The notes under the pieces were generated by a model. It had not been told where the DNA came from, did no database searches, and was given only the letters and a program-made list of their open reading frames with translations. 64,000 bases of DNA from Mariannaea sp. PMI_226 (lineage: Eukaryota; Ascomycota; Sordariomycetes; Hypocreales; Nectriaceae), in assembly GCA_024336345.1 (NCBI GenBank), contig JANFOG010000002.1, forward strand, positions 2,046,001 through 2,110,000. Reading direction: 5' to 3'. This document shows positions 37,787 to 48,386 of this stretch, one piece after another. A program made the translations under genes and the position numbers. Position 1 is the stretch's first letter, and every line of letters starts with the position of its first letter.

Positions 37787-38395
37787 ATGGCTACGTCTCA
37801 ATTGAGGGCAATCGGTGCCTTTGCGCGCAATGCGCGACTTTCCCAGCGAGCCTTCACCACCTCCGCCCGCCAATTCGAAGCTGCTGTTTCCAAATCGACC
37901 GAGACGTCCCCCGCAGTTGCTGCCGAAAAGTCCACGTCCGTCGAGACCAACCAGGCTCCTAACCGTGTCGGTGTCTGGTCTCGTAGCCAGAAGCCTCGTG
38001 CTGTGGCCATGACCGGACCTCGCTTTGAGCAGACCGATTTCAGCCTCCAGGTACGGAGATAGGTCAGAACATTGGGTGGAGCACTCTTAACTAACCACCT
38101 GACAGCCTCAACCTCAATCTGCCATTGAGTTGATTCACAAGCAGCCTGTTCGATGGACTCACGAACGAATGGTTGCCTGCGATGGCGGTGGTGGCCCTGG
38201 CGGTCATCCCAAGATCTTCATCAACACTGACAAGGCCGAGATTGCTAGCTGCAACTACTGCGGTCTCCCTTATGTATGATACCATCTCCAGCGTTCGTTT
38301 CTATATCACTGTTCACTTACAATACCAAAAAGGCCAATGAGCACCACCGAAAGCACCTCGAATCCCTTCCCGAGACCTCCTACCCCTTGCAATAA
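37787..38395 (+). CDS. NDUFS6: NADH:ubiquinone oxidoreductase (complex I) 13 kDa zinc subunit
   Basis: This is the matrix-arm zinc-binding subunit of mitochondrial complex I, needed for late assembly of the N-module. Exons are 37787-38050, 38106-38273 and 38333-38395, giving 164 residues. Residues 1-30 form a mitochondrial presequence rich in Arg, Ala and Ser with no acids (RAIGAFARNARLSQRAF). The zinc ligands are Cys113, His122, Cys137 and Cys140 in VACDGG, GGHPK and SCNYCG. The C-terminus, HHRKHLESLP, is typical of fungal members. Introns use GTACGG and GTATGA donors. The start is the only ATG before the presequence. An AATAAA lies about 140 bp past the stop and may serve polyadenylation. 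Confidence 0.93.
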
Positions 38396-38908
38396 TCGGG
38401 CCTCGGTCCTCTGGAGTTTGGAATGATTGAGAACTCATCGGCTCAGTGTAGATTGTCAGAGACAAAGCCTGGGACCGTGTACTGTGCTATGGCTTGGAAG
38501 GAATTGCGAATTGCTTTGTATATACTGCCAAAATACAATAAATGACTAGAATACGGGCTGCCACTAAAGCGTGACTTAACGGCTTGACTTGCTATTGACT
38601 TGTTGGCCCAATAACCCGATCCGAAAGAAAAAAACACACGGCTAATTAGGAACTAGGTTTAGTGGCAACACGAATTGTCACTCAACCAAGGCAAAGAAGC
38701 TTCGGCTGCTTGTATACTGTTCCTCAATTGTCATGTCTTCGTCATGATCACCTTCCAGAGCTTGATGCAACAATTTATGCCAGTTTGACCTCGATTAGAA
38801 ATGCCGCGATTGTATTGGTCAAGCATCCCAAGGGCCCTTGCCCACCTGTGAAATGCCCCGCTAGCGCTCCGTCATAGGAGGCTCAACTCAACTTTGACCC
38901 TCTTGACC
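38396..38908. other. Spacer between NDUFS6 and YjbQ-family genes
   Basis: This 513 bp holds the NDUFS6 3' UTR with an AATAAA near 38537 and the promoter of the next gene. No further gene is seen. Confidence 0.6.
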
Positions 38909-39785
38909 ATGCCTCAACCATCACGTATATCCTCCACAAGCACAGCTCCGATATTACTTTGCCTCTTGATTGTGCTGGCGCTCTTCCCCAACGTATTCCA
39001 TTTTCTCTGGAGTCTCCCATTCAGCTTGCTTGGTTTGACAGGCACAAGTCCTCCTACAAAACCAGCACCCCCACGTACCTTATCAGAAGACACAACCATG
39101 TCTTGGTTTCAGAAGCAATTCACTCTCCCATCTCGGTCGCGAGGCTCATATCTTATCACGGACCGTGTTATCTCTGAACTCCCTGAGATTCGGGATTACA
39201 AAATCGGGATTCTCCACCTCTTCGTTCAGCATACGAGCTGTGCTTTGAGTCTGAACGAGAACTGTAAGCCACTCCTGAGCTTGTGGGGTGAAGGAGTCGA
39301 AAAATCTTGGGTATTGACGCAGCCACGCAGGGGATGAAGATGTCCGAGCAGACATGAGCGATGCTCTTGATCGCATTGCGCCTGATGAGGGGCCAAAGGG
39401 GGAAGCCCTTTATCGCCACGAGTAAGAATATCCTGTGAATAGTTTACGTAGCTGTTGCCACTAACACCTACTGTGCAATTAGTGCTGAGGGTCCAGATGA
39501 TATGCCCGTATGTTGAACTTTTATGTCAATGCTCCGATCCTTGAAGACATTTCACTTACAGTAACAGGCTCACATCAAGTCGGCCCTCGTGGGTGCAAGC
39601 GTGACTATTCCAATCAAGGATGGGAGACTTGTATGTTTCAATAATCTCAATTACAAGCTCATCATTTCTCGATAACTGACCTTTACTAGGCAACCGGCAC
39701 TTGGCAGGGCATCTGGTACCTGGAGTTCCGCACAAGTCAGCACCAGCGCAAGATCATGGCAACTATTCAGGGTCAGAAGGCATAA
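38909..39785 (+). CDS. YjbQ/UPF0047 family protein (secondary thiamine-phosphate synthase-like) with hydrophobic N-terminus
   Basis: The core (from MSWFQKQF) is a YjbQ-type domain; bacterial members show weak thiamine-phosphate synthase activity, but the true role is open. Five phase-matched exons are proposed: 38909-39263, 39331-39421, 39483-39507, 39568-39630 and 39690-39785. Conserved features are LHLFVQHTSCALSLNENWD, the DVRADMSDAL helix, GPDDMPAHIKSAL, and GTWQGIWYLEFR. Exon 3 is only 25 nt. Two in-frame ATGs compete. The one at 39098 gives the usual 146-residue protein. The one at 38909 adds 63 residues holding a strongly hydrophobic stretch (ILLCLLIVLALF and following), which would make a membrane-anchored form of 209 residues. 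The longer start is listed; the shorter may be the main product. Confidence 0.85.
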
Positions 39786-40429
39786 TTCAGACGACAGGTG
39801 TTACAGCAAATATGAACATATGGGAGAATATAGCAATCATCAAATAACAGATTTGCATAGTACCTCCTGAATGGCAAGGAAATTGGCGAAATTATTGGAT
39901 CTTGCTGGACAACTTCAGATTGCGACGGGTCATTGGGAATTCATCAGTGGCTTGGAGTTGGTCCAGTTTACCAACGCCTCCCATGAGAGTGTCGAGTGTC
40001 TGACATCTTCAGCGATTCTCACGAGTCAGAAGCCAATTCGGCGGGGTAAGCTAAATGATGCGAGATAGATAGAGACATGGAGTGTCTGCAAGCTTGCAAC
40101 ACGAGCACAATTATATGAGGCAATGCAACTTGTCGAGCCATGGCAAAGAATAAATAGTTTGTGCCATCACAAAACGTCTCCGTCATACAGATTTTGACTT
40201 CGAGTTTGTTCAAAAGAAGCGATAGCTTCAGATACAAAATGCGAATTGAGTTTCAAATTTGGGAAGCCGAGAAATGTCGCTCTCTCAAGTTATAAATAGT
40301 GATTATGAATCCTCGAGCGTGGCTGCAGGAGTACCGAAACATGATGTTGAAACCCCTAAATGTGCCCTAATATACAATACCAACACCGAATAACGCCCTT
40401 TTGCTACATCTCCAGTATCAAGAAATTTG
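39786..40429. other. Convergent spacer (YjbQ-family and CFIm25 3' ends)
   Basis: This 644 bp between two gene ends is A/T-moderate with no reading frame of note. It should contain both 3' UTRs. Confidence 0.6.
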
Positions 40430-41415
<986 letters not shown>

Positions 41416-43905
41416 TGTGGGGAGAAGTGTCGAGATGTCGGCTCAAAATGCGCACTATCACTTCTATGTGTGACGGCACGAGAAAAAAAAATTGAATGGA
41501 GATGGCTTCGGGTAGGAGAGGTGACTTGAAGAGAGCTGGAAGCTGTACTGACAGTGCTTGACGTGGAGCCAGGCGAAGCTCATCCTCTTGGGTGGGCAGC
41601 ATCAATTTCTGGCATTAATTGACTGCACTGAATTACAAGATTGGAAGGCGGTGAGTATTCTAGACTGACATGGGGTGTGTCCTGAGACGCGTTTTGAAAC
41701 ATACTCTCTATGATTGAGGGCAGAGAACAACTAGGAATACCAGAAGACAACATTCTTTCAAGTAAAGGGGATAATAAAACTCAACATTATAACAGATCTG
41801 CAGGTGTTCACAATTTTTTTGGTGTTATTTTTTGCTGCAGTTTTAGTATCATCTCGTTATCCTCTCCCAAACAAGAATTTGACTTCAACTGAGCACCAAA
41901 GCGTCAAGGCTGGTGAGTATAGGCCCGATGTAAGGTTCCATGTTGCAGGCTTTGGTAGGTGGTGACTAGATAATTCAGGAACTGTTCTGCTGTTGAGAAT
42001 GCTGCTGATGTGATGGTTGGAGTATACATCCTTGTGATTTGGGTAGTGTCGTTGAACTTATTTTAGCGATGGCTTGGATTGAAGGCGGCTTTCAGTATCA
42101 AACATCGCTGAATCGCACAAGCTGCGGGCGCACCATGGACTATGTAGGTCCGTACGTGCCCCCTACCTTCGTATACTAGAGAATGCAGGCTAAGAAGCTA
42201 CGTAACCGCTGTTTTATTGGTTTGCTGGTATATCTGCAACTCCTTTTGAGACTGTAGATATGCAGATATTTTTAGAAACTTGGCTTATGGAATGCGTTTT
42301 TTTTAAATGCTTTGATGCTTTCAGTTCCCGAAGGCTTTGCGCCACACCAGTCTTACACTTTTCTTGGATGAAGTTGGTTTAAAAGGCAAGGGATTCTTAC
42401 TGGGCGTATCTGCATACATATCCCCAGTTACTGCACTGGATGCCGAAGCTAAAATCACAATAAGGAGCTTGCTGCTGTTTGTTGAGGCGTTTTATACTTG
42501 AATGGAGAAGTTCCCCTTTGAATTCTAAAAGCTGCAGCTCACGAAGGTACCTACCTAGGTGAGGTACGCAATGACAGGTACCTGTATGTGCGTATGGTAG
42601 CGACATGCCGCCGGCTGATCAAACCCAACGTGTGCCAAGTACCTATCTACCTAGCCCCTCAAACAACCCCAGATTGATGTATCATGTGTTGATCTTCGAT
42701 CATGTTCATGATCAACATGTGCCCCAGCTTTATGGATCCCGGCTGCTTCAGGCTAATCTTTGAAGATGCGTGATTGGCCGAGACGAGTTCCTGGTTGCAT
42801 TTCAAAGAGAAGTTCGAGGCTGATGTGTTCGGAAAGATCTGACCTGGGATCAGTCAATTGATCATGCTTCACGAACAGGTACAGAGTACAAATAATACTG
42901 AATTGTTGGTCAACGGCTCAGACTAGGCGAAGATGGACCCCACCTACAACCTCGTGGCCCTAGGAGTGGTTCCAGCCCACAAGGTCAACCTAGCCTTTCG
43001 GTCTTTGGTCTTTGCCCGCATCGAGAAGAGGGCTCTGATGTTCCTGCACGCAAGCATTGGCTCCTCATGCGGCGGCGGCAGCGGCGGCAGCAGCAGTTCG
43101 CGGCTCAGTCAACCCAATTGATGGTTAGCCTTGCATAAATGAATTGAAAATTCCAACAACAAGTCGATCAACATACAGGTGGTGACTTATCATGAGTCTT
43201 AGTTAGACTCTCAGCTCGTCCACCCCTCGGAAGTACGAAGCGTCATGGCATATTAGATTTAGAAGTCTATATACGGAGACATTCGGGTGACCAGTTCAAT
43301 GCTACTAACATAAATTACCATGCGGCGTTTGTTCAGATGAGGAGATCGGCAGCAACAGCAAGCCACCAGACTAAACTCCCCCCTCAGTACCTGGGTGCTA
43401 CCTCGTACCATATCAGCACTACGTTCAGGACCATATCCCTCAGTTCGGACACCGGTCAAACTCTCAAGCAATCGTATATGCATTATGAACATGGGCAGGC
43501 TGGATTAGCCTGGTTCTTTGCATCCCATAACACCCTTACACTCTAGTAACCTCCAATGGCTTCACCTGTAAACTGAGTCAGACTCCAATGGGAGGGGAAA
43601 TCTCACCGCTAACCATACCCTCACACACCTATGTTCCGTAGCTGATAGCAGTGGTACCCGCACCGCACGAAAGTTGCTGGGAGGCGCTATCGAAATCAAA
43701 ATCTACCCATTCTCCTCACTGCGCACAACGTGCCCACGCACCCATTCAAGTCCAACTCGCTCTCACGCCCGGCTCAGCCAAACAACTTCTGCGCCAGCGT
43801 TCGTCCGAAGCGCTTTCAGAAGCTCACGGGCCTTGCGTCATGCGCATACCAATATTACTGCCATTGTCCACCCCCCGAGCAGGATTCTGTTAGGACTGCG
43901 GCTTT
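41416..43905. promoter_or_regulatory. Divergent 2.5 kb spacer
   Basis: It contains the promoters of CFIm25 (left) and of the unknown gene at 43906 (right). TAGGTACC-type motifs cluster at 42545-42590 and 42638-42655. A 62-codon frame at 42933-43121 has gene-like codon use and is listed separately. Nothing else is supported. Confidence 0.5.
42933..43121 (+). CDS. Possible small protein of 62 residues (uncertain)
   Basis: An ATG opens a frame whose codons mostly end in C or G (for example GAC CCC ACC TAC AAC CTC GTG GCC), unlike the surrounding DNA. The predicted product has a hydrophobic middle (LVALGVVPAHKVNLAF), a basic RIEKR, and a Gly/Ser tail (CGGGSGGSSSS). I recognise no family. It could be a true small gene, an exon of an unseen gene, or chance. 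No signal peptide is evident. Confidence 0.2.
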   Translation: MDPTYNLVALGVVPAHKVNLAFRSLVFARIEKRALMFLHASIGSSCGGGSGGSSSSRLSQPN

Positions 43906-45726
43906 ATGGATGACATATCGCTCTTGGAGAGCCTACACGGCCGGCTCGCCGACTTCGACCGCAAGGTTCGGGAATATCGCCACGACTTGGAGGTCGACTT
44001 CTTGCGCTACTACCACGATTTACTCCACGATGTGCCCCCCTCCGTCGCCGATGAAGTGCGGCGATCACTGGCCAATTCCCTCCCCAACTATCCGGCCCTA
44101 GGCCTCAGTGCAAGTCTGTGTCTCGACATCCCTCCCGCTGACTCACGAACATTCGCTCGCCCCGGATCGGGTCAACGCCACCACTCCCCGCCTACTCTTG
44201 GTTCTGCCTCCGGATCGGGAGCCACGGGGCCGCCGCCACCAGGAAGTCCCCGCGATCACGGCCACGAACTTCAGGGTCTTTTCACTCCAAGTTATCTTCC
44301 ATTGCTTGACAGTTCTCCTCCCAGGCCTCCCACCACTCCTCCATCTGCCGTCCCTGGCATCCCACCCACCCCTGATACCACGCGGCTGCCTGTCCCAGGC
44401 ATCGATGCAGAGGGCCAAGGCGCAGACATGGATCAACAAGGAGGGCAGCGCGCGTTGCTGGACGCCTTGCCAGTGACGCCTGAACTGCCTACTCGCCCCG
44501 ACCATGTTCGTCGCTCCACTGATGACACTACCTCGTCGGTGCTGTCAGATCGAAGCGAAGTAAAAACACCCCGAAGCGTCCTCCGCCGCTCCTCCAGCTC
44601 ATCCAGACCCTCTCAAAGCCCAAGACGTGTTCGGTTTGATTTTATGGGAGCAGAGGTGTTACCAACAGCATCACCCCAGGCCTCTGACTTCATCGCTCCT
44701 CCTCCTGTCTCACCTACCCCACCACTTGACCAGGCCAGCTCTGGGTCTATCCTCGACGACGACGAAGAATTCGAACGGTCAGCACCACCTCGTAAGATCT
44801 CATCATCCGAGGCCCTGAGAGCCCTATCGCGGGCACCACTAGACGCAGGAACTGTCTGGACGGTCGTGAACCCCAACTCGGACGAAATCGTCGTGGAACA
44901 AGAAGAAATGGTTACTCCTGCGCCTAAAAATCAACAAGAACCGCTTCCAGCGGCTCCGGACCCCCCGGCCGCCCACCAGGACTTTGAACCACCGCTCCTA
45001 AGTCCACGGAAATTGGGCAAAGTTACAGAGGAGCCCGAGGAGGATATTGACGCCGATCACTCTTCAGATGACGATTTCTTGTCAATGGCCAAGCCAAAAT
45101 CACTTGCCAACAAGCAGGCGTCCGCATCAATCTCCCCGACGAAAGCGGCGTCTCCCTCAAGCGTCAATTCGAACACAGACTCGAAACACCAGACTAGATC
45201 TATAAACAACGTCAAGACAGATGATTATGAGTCAGAGGATGACGATCTATTTCATTTTGAAGGCCTCTCTGCACCTCCAAGACGACAATCCAAACCGCTA
45301 CCCGTCGAGGAAGAGGAGGTGGTAGAAGACGAGGAGATTGAGGCTACCGCGGTGTCTAAACCATCGTTATTTGCAACATCCCCCGCGGTCAGCATCTTGA
45401 AACCTTTCCCCTTACTATCGGCAACAGCACCTACCGTGTCCAAATTTCAAGCAGGATCTTTGGGTTCGTACAAGGGCCGCCCAGTTATTATGCCAGTGGT
45501 TCGTAACCCAGAGATCCACGCACAAGCCGCTTCGCTAGGGCAATTTAACACATTTGTTGGAGGATTGGATGGTCGCAGCGGTATGGATGAGGGCGACTTG
45601 AATAGTTTCCGCGCCAGTGTTGCCAACAATGCTGTCTTTTCTGGAACCCCACGCAGTTTTACGGAACGATTGATGATGGAGGAAGCGCAGTTGAGGAAGA
45701 AGGAAGGCTCAAATTTGTCTGGGTGA
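43906..45726 (+). CDS. Uncharacterised, largely disordered protein with RVxF-like motif
   Basis: I do not recognise this 606-residue single-exon gene. The first 65 residues look folded and helical (LLESLHGRLADFDRKVREYRHDLEVDFLRYYHDLL). A Pro/Ser-rich disordered region follows. At about residues 225-250, SVLRRSSSSS leads into SPRRVRFDFMG; RVRF fits the [RK]-V-x-F docking motif of protein phosphatase 1 partners. Acidic patches (DDDEEFER, EEEEVVEDEEIEA) alternate with Ser/Pro runs. The last 80 residues look ordered again (GSYKGRPVIMPVVRNPEIHAQAASLG, SFTERLMMEEAQLRKKEG). The ATG at 43906 is preceded by a C-rich leader. A phosphatase-regulator role is only a guess from the motif. Confidence 0.8.
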   Translation: MDDISLLESLHGRLADFDRKVREYRHDLEVDFLRYYHDLLHDVPPSVADEVRRSLANSLPNYPALGLSASLCLDIPPADSRTFARPGSGQRHHSPPTLGSASGSGATGPPPPGSPRDHGHELQGLFTPSYLPLLDSSPPRPPTTPPSAVPGIPPTPDTTRLPVPGIDAEGQGADMDQQGGQRALLDALPVTPELPTRPDHVRRSTDDTTSSVLSDRSEVKTPRSVLRRSSSSSRPSQSPRRVRFDFMGAEVLPTASPQASDFIAPPPVSPTPPLDQASSGSILDDDEEFERSAPPRKISSSEALRALSRAPLDAGTVWTVVNPNSDEIVVEQEEMVTPAPKNQQEPLPAAPDPPAAHQDFEPPLLSPRKLGKVTEEPEEDIDADHSSDDDFLSMAKPKSLANKQASASISPTKAASPSSVNSNTDSKHQTRSINNVKTDDYESEDDDLFHFEGLSAPPRRQSKPLPVEEEEVVEDEEIEATAVSKPSLFATSPAVSILKPFPLLSATAPTVSKFQAGSLGSYKGRPVIMPVVRNPEIHAQAASLGQFNTFVGGLDGRSGMDEGDLNSFRASVANNAVFSGTPRSFTERLMMEEAQLRKKEGSNLSG

Positions 45727-46323
45727 GGGCGATCACGGCGGTGGAATTTTGGTTTGGGCTCCCCTTATATACGGTTCATGGTTACAGGCCAGGGGTACTA
45801 GATACTATCGTGTTGACGGCGTTGCATCAATGGTGGCATTGGTAGGGTGTGTTCATATATTGGGATGGGGAGAGACGGATGTTCTGTGCATAAGGTATTG
45901 GTGGGCATTATCTTTCTTTTCTGGCATTACCATGCCTGGGAGAGAACGTCATGGGAAATCCTTGTTTTCCGGAGTTTAGAGAGAGGGCTATTACAGCACA
46001 TTAAAAGTAAAATAGTAAAATCCTAATGAATTATCGCACAAAATATCAATTCTTTCCTCTCCCTGTCAATTGTGTCTTAGACTTTGATGATGGTGCCGCC
46101 CTCCACCACACCCACCCACCGGTATAGGTACCTACGGGTATGTCAGGACGTACATAGTATTTGCATCGTCTAGGCTTAGCGAGCGGAGCACCACGGGATA
46201 TGACTCTACCGGGGCAGCTCATTAAGCGGCATCATCACTGTACCCACTCAAACATTTGCCCTCAACTTGAGCAGCATCGTCCGATTTGCAATTGAGCAGC
46301 GCATGCAAACCATATAATTCAAA
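45727..46323. other. Tandem spacer before PET100
   Basis: This 597 bp contains the 3' UTR of the upstream gene and the PET100 promoter. A GGTATAGGTACCTACGGGTA block near 46120-46140 carries the dispersed TAGGTACCT motif. No gene is seen. Confidence 0.6.
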
Positions 46324-46686
46324 ATGGGTGGTCTTAACCTGGAAGTCTTCAAGGTACTGTCTCCTCAATCCCTACTGCCAGCCACTGATAAAAAAACTGA
46401 CAAATTTGGGTTCTCCCCCCAGTTCGGCACATATGTCATGTTTCCCATTGGCATCATGTTTTACTTTGGTACAAACCTCGACAATCGTTTCGCTGTCAAG
46501 AACTTCTGGCCCAAACCCGAAGAGTGCAACAAGCTGCCGTACGATCGCGATGAGATCAAGGCTGAATATGAGCGCATTGTCGCCCGTCAAAAGCTGCGGA
46601 TGGCCCGGAAAATGGACGAGGAACGACGACTCGCTGAGGCGCCAGCCGATCAGCAACAGCAACAGCCGGACCAGCACCACAATTAA
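46324..46686 (+). CDS. PET100: Cytochrome c oxidase assembly factor PET100
   Basis: PET100 is a small inner-membrane chaperone for assembly of cytochrome c oxidase. Exons 46324-46353 and 46423-46686 give 97 residues. The family start MGGLNLEVFKFG is formed only after splicing; then comes the single membrane helix TYVMFPIGIMFYFGTN and the hallmark NFWPKPEECNKLPYDRDEI. The C-terminal part is a charged helix ending in a glutamine run. The 69 nt intron is a multiple of three and has no stop, so unspliced RNA also reads through, inserting 23 residues just before the membrane helix. The gene converges with TACO1, 252 bp away. Confidence 0.92.
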   Translation: MGGLNLEVFKVLSPQSLLPATDKKTDKFGFSPQFGTYVMFPIGIMFYFGTNLDNRFAVKNFWPKPEECNKLPYDRDEIKAEYERIVARQKLRMARKMDEERRLAEAPADQQQQQPDQHHN

Positions 46687-46938
46687 CTCCAATTGAAATT
46701 CAATTGAATCGTGGTGCTCGAGACGAGTCGAGGGCCATACCTCGAGTTTGTATGATATGAATGATAGAGGGCAGGGCGGAGGCAAACTTGACGATGCTTT
46801 CATGGCGTTTGGTTCGGACTGGGGGAAAATATGAACATCTCACGCTCTATGTATGGACGGACAAAGCCCTCTGCCTCTGGAGTGTGATGTGCGACGTTGT
46901 AGATAATAATTCATATGACGCTGGGTATTTTACATGTT

Positions 46939-47972
46939 TCATACATCTAGGTTTCTTTCTACCTTGTCCCACTCTTCCTCTCCAATGTCTCCCTTACGCA
47001 CATTAGCGTAGATTGCCTTGGTCTCTGGATACTCTTTCAGCCCGGAGAAGAGCCCGTCGAGAGTGTCTGCTAGTGATGAAGAGTCAATTTTGACCTTTGT
47101 ATCCTCATTGGGAGCCCAGACGATTTCAGAGTCCAGAACCTCAAGGTCGAATTTCTTAGAGAGGGCCTCTGTGATGGCCATGACTGTGTTTGGCTGGGTC
47201 CAGGCCAAGAAGTTGCCGTCCGGAAGCTCCTCAACATCCTCCATACCCTCATGCTCAATGGCTTCGTCGAGGATGTCTGACAGGGTTGGACCACCCTCCT
47301 TGGCCTTGAAGACGGCTCGGCCGCGCTTGGTGAAATAGAAGGAAGTGGACCCAACCACACCACCTGCCTTTTTGACAACCAGTCGTAGATCATGAAGAGT
47401 TCGGGTTTTGTTGTCCGTTTCGGCATCGATGATTACTGCGATATCTGGGGGCATGAGAACTTCAAGAGACATGGACTCAAGTTGGGCACCGGTTGTGGAA
47501 CGACCTTGGCCTCGTGCCACAGCAGCCTCAATCAGGTTCTTCGGGATGCTTGCTATATGACGCATTAGTTAGCCCGTATGAGTACGATGAGTATCTGGTC
47601 GACCAGTACCTTTGGTCGCAGCAGAAATTGCCGCTGCCAATTGGGGGTTGAAGTTCACGTTGTCACCGTACACTTGGTATTATTTCATCAGATGCGAGCC
47701 TTTTTTATAGTTGACAGGGATGGTTCCCAATTCTTACTCCGAGAATACATGGCAATTGTTTTCGTAAAACTCTGGCGTTCGCTCATCTTTTTCTTATCGG
47801 TAACTGCTTTGATGTGCTTGGTTTTGGACCATTTGTTGTGGCCTGCCCATTGGGCTGGCGTCGATGAGAATTCTCGATGACATTGTCGACAGATATTCGA
47901 CAAATTCCGAGGCATCAGCACAATGGAGCCTGGTTTGCTTAGGAGCGGGCGCAAAGCCTGCTTAGTAGACAT
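46939..47972 (-). CDS. TACO1: Mitochondrial translational activator of COX1 (TACO1/YebC family)
   Basis: YebC-family proteins in mitochondria assist translation of respiratory subunits; TACO1 is needed for COX1 synthesis in animals. Minus-strand exons are 47972-47738, 47672-47610 and 47552-46939, giving 303 residues. The N-terminus is a likely presequence (KQALRPLLSKPGSIVLMPRNL). The family start AGHNKWSKTKHIKAVTDKKK is clear, followed by ASIPKNLIEAAVARGQG and the conserved YFTKRGRAVF. A TTG at 47987 precedes the ATG chosen at 47972. Exon 2 is 63 nt; its acceptor (CCAAG|TG) is weak and gives SRMYGDNVNFNPQLA, so this join is slightly less certain. It converges with PET100, another factor for the same respiratory complex. 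Confidence 0.9.
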
Positions 47973-48386
47973 ATTTGCTTTTACCAAAGATTTGTGATAT
48001 TGCAGAAAATTGAAAAGATACTCCCGACATGTAGCTCAGGATAGCTTTGTCTTGGTCAATGACTTGGGACCTACAAGTACATCCTCATGATTCTTGAGGC
48101 AGCTTGAGAGCTTTCTGGGATGCGCCGGGTTAAAGATCTTCCCCCATATGGAGCTGTCAGGGGGCAGTGAGAGTGAAGGTGGGGCAGAATTAGGTGCTCT
48201 CCATGCTCGAAAGGGAGCATGTGGTATGGAACGTCATGGGTGGAAGCACCATTTGGCCATTCCAAATTACGCTGAACAAATCCTTTTCCAAACACGCACC
48301 CACATACACTCACACACGCACACATAAGAACGATCTGATCAAATTAGGTATCCGGGAGCAGTTGACAGCTTTGCTCCTTGCGTGCC
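47973..48386. promoter_or_regulatory. Divergent promoter between TACO1 and LAA1/HEATR5 genes
   Basis: The 414 bp spacer must serve both genes. It includes an ACACAC/CACACA-rich patch near 48292-48325 shortly before the right-hand ATG. No specific site was identified. Confidence 0.5.
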
